Assembly (NCBI GenBank): GCA_017353825.1
Contig: JAFMSC010000340.1
Location: 1-5,093, forward strand
Reading direction: 5' to 3'
DNA: 5,093 nt
Source: Hyphomicrobiaceae bacterium
Lineage (GTDB): Bacteria; Pseudomonadota; Alphaproteobacteria; Rhizobiales; Hyphomicrobiaceae
How positions within the stretch are numbered: position 1 is the first letter of the stretch; each line of letters opens with the position of its first letter. A program made the translations under genes and the position numbers. Positions 4,888-5,093 of this stretch are shown one piece after another. The notes under the pieces are model-generated. The model was not told where the DNA came from and did no database searches. It saw nothing but the letters and a program-made list of their open reading frames with translations.

Positions 4888-5093
4888 CTATGCGTTCGGC
4901 ATCGCCGACACGTACTCGCGCGTGATGACCTTGGCCAGCTCCACGGCAGGCTGATCGAACGGGTCGACCCCCATCAGGTGGGCGGCGAGAATCGTCTCAA
5001 GCATCATGTGCATCATGAGCGCCCCCAGGCTCGCCTCGTCAAGACGCGCGAGGTCGAAGGTGCGAACGGGGCGGCCGGCGCGGCCCAACGCCT
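4888..5093 (-). CDS. pgi: Glucose-6-phosphate isomerase, C-terminal end (5' part outside window)
   Basis: The last 67 codons plus a TAG stop; the frame stays open through the right edge, so the TTG at 5088 is an internal Leu and not a start. Glucose-6-phosphate isomerase interconverts glucose 6-phosphate and fructose 6-phosphate in the cytoplasm, at the entry to glycolysis and in gluconeogenesis. The visible part has RPVRTFDLARLDEASLGAL, then HMMLETILAAHLMGVDPFDQ, then PAVELAK. This corresponds to the second PGI signature ([FY]-[DN]-Q-x-G-V-E-x2-K), with Ala in place of the usual Gly. The signature's Lys, which takes part in catalysis in studied PGIs, is present in VELAK. The short tail after it (VITREYVSAMPNA) suits the compact PGI form of some alphaproteobacteria. 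It is probably the first visible gene of an operon leading into mutL. Confidence 0.93.
   Translation of the reverse strand, partial: ALGRAGRPVRTFDLARLDEASLGALMMHMMLETILAAHLMGVDPFDQPAVELAKVITREYVSAMPNA

Overview
The window looks like a piece of a GC-rich alphaproteobacterial chromosome, possibly from the Rhodospirillales. The evidence is the style of the MutL protein, a short-type glucose-6-phosphate isomerase C-terminus, and small Omp25/31-like outer-membrane barrels. The order is inferred from protein resemblance only. Every convincing gene is on the minus strand, so transcription runs from the right end to the left end.

From the right: 4888-5093 holds the last 67 residues of glucose-6-phosphate isomerase (pgi). 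A small unrecognised ORF follows at 4587-4862, with a very good Shine-Dalgarno sequence 25 bases after the pgi stop. It ends 10 bases before the mutL start codon. mutL (2795-4576) is complete and is the endonuclease-type MutL, with the DQHA(x)2E(x)4E motif. The close spacing, and the lack of a ribosome binding site in front of mutL, suggest a pgi-small ORF-mutL operon with translational coupling.

A 343-base gap carries a hairpin and a plausible promoter. It is followed by a complete 207-residue outer-membrane beta-barrel gene (1828-2451). About 1.28 kb with no intact gene separates this from a second, paralogous barrel gene (1-543), which runs off the left edge and lacks only its last few residues. 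The spacer contains a possible frameshifted remnant of a small secreted protein gene, an 18-base perfect palindrome, an AT-rich block with a possible promoter, and a 14-base tandem repeat just upstream of the second barrel gene.

The window joins housekeeping functions (glycolysis, mismatch repair) to a local pair of surface proteins. The two barrels share one framework, but the same predicted surface loop carries different low-complexity repeats in each. I see no mobile element, CRISPR array, tRNA, rRNA or recognisable defence system. The long plus-strand ORFs are best read as antisense shadows in GC-rich DNA.
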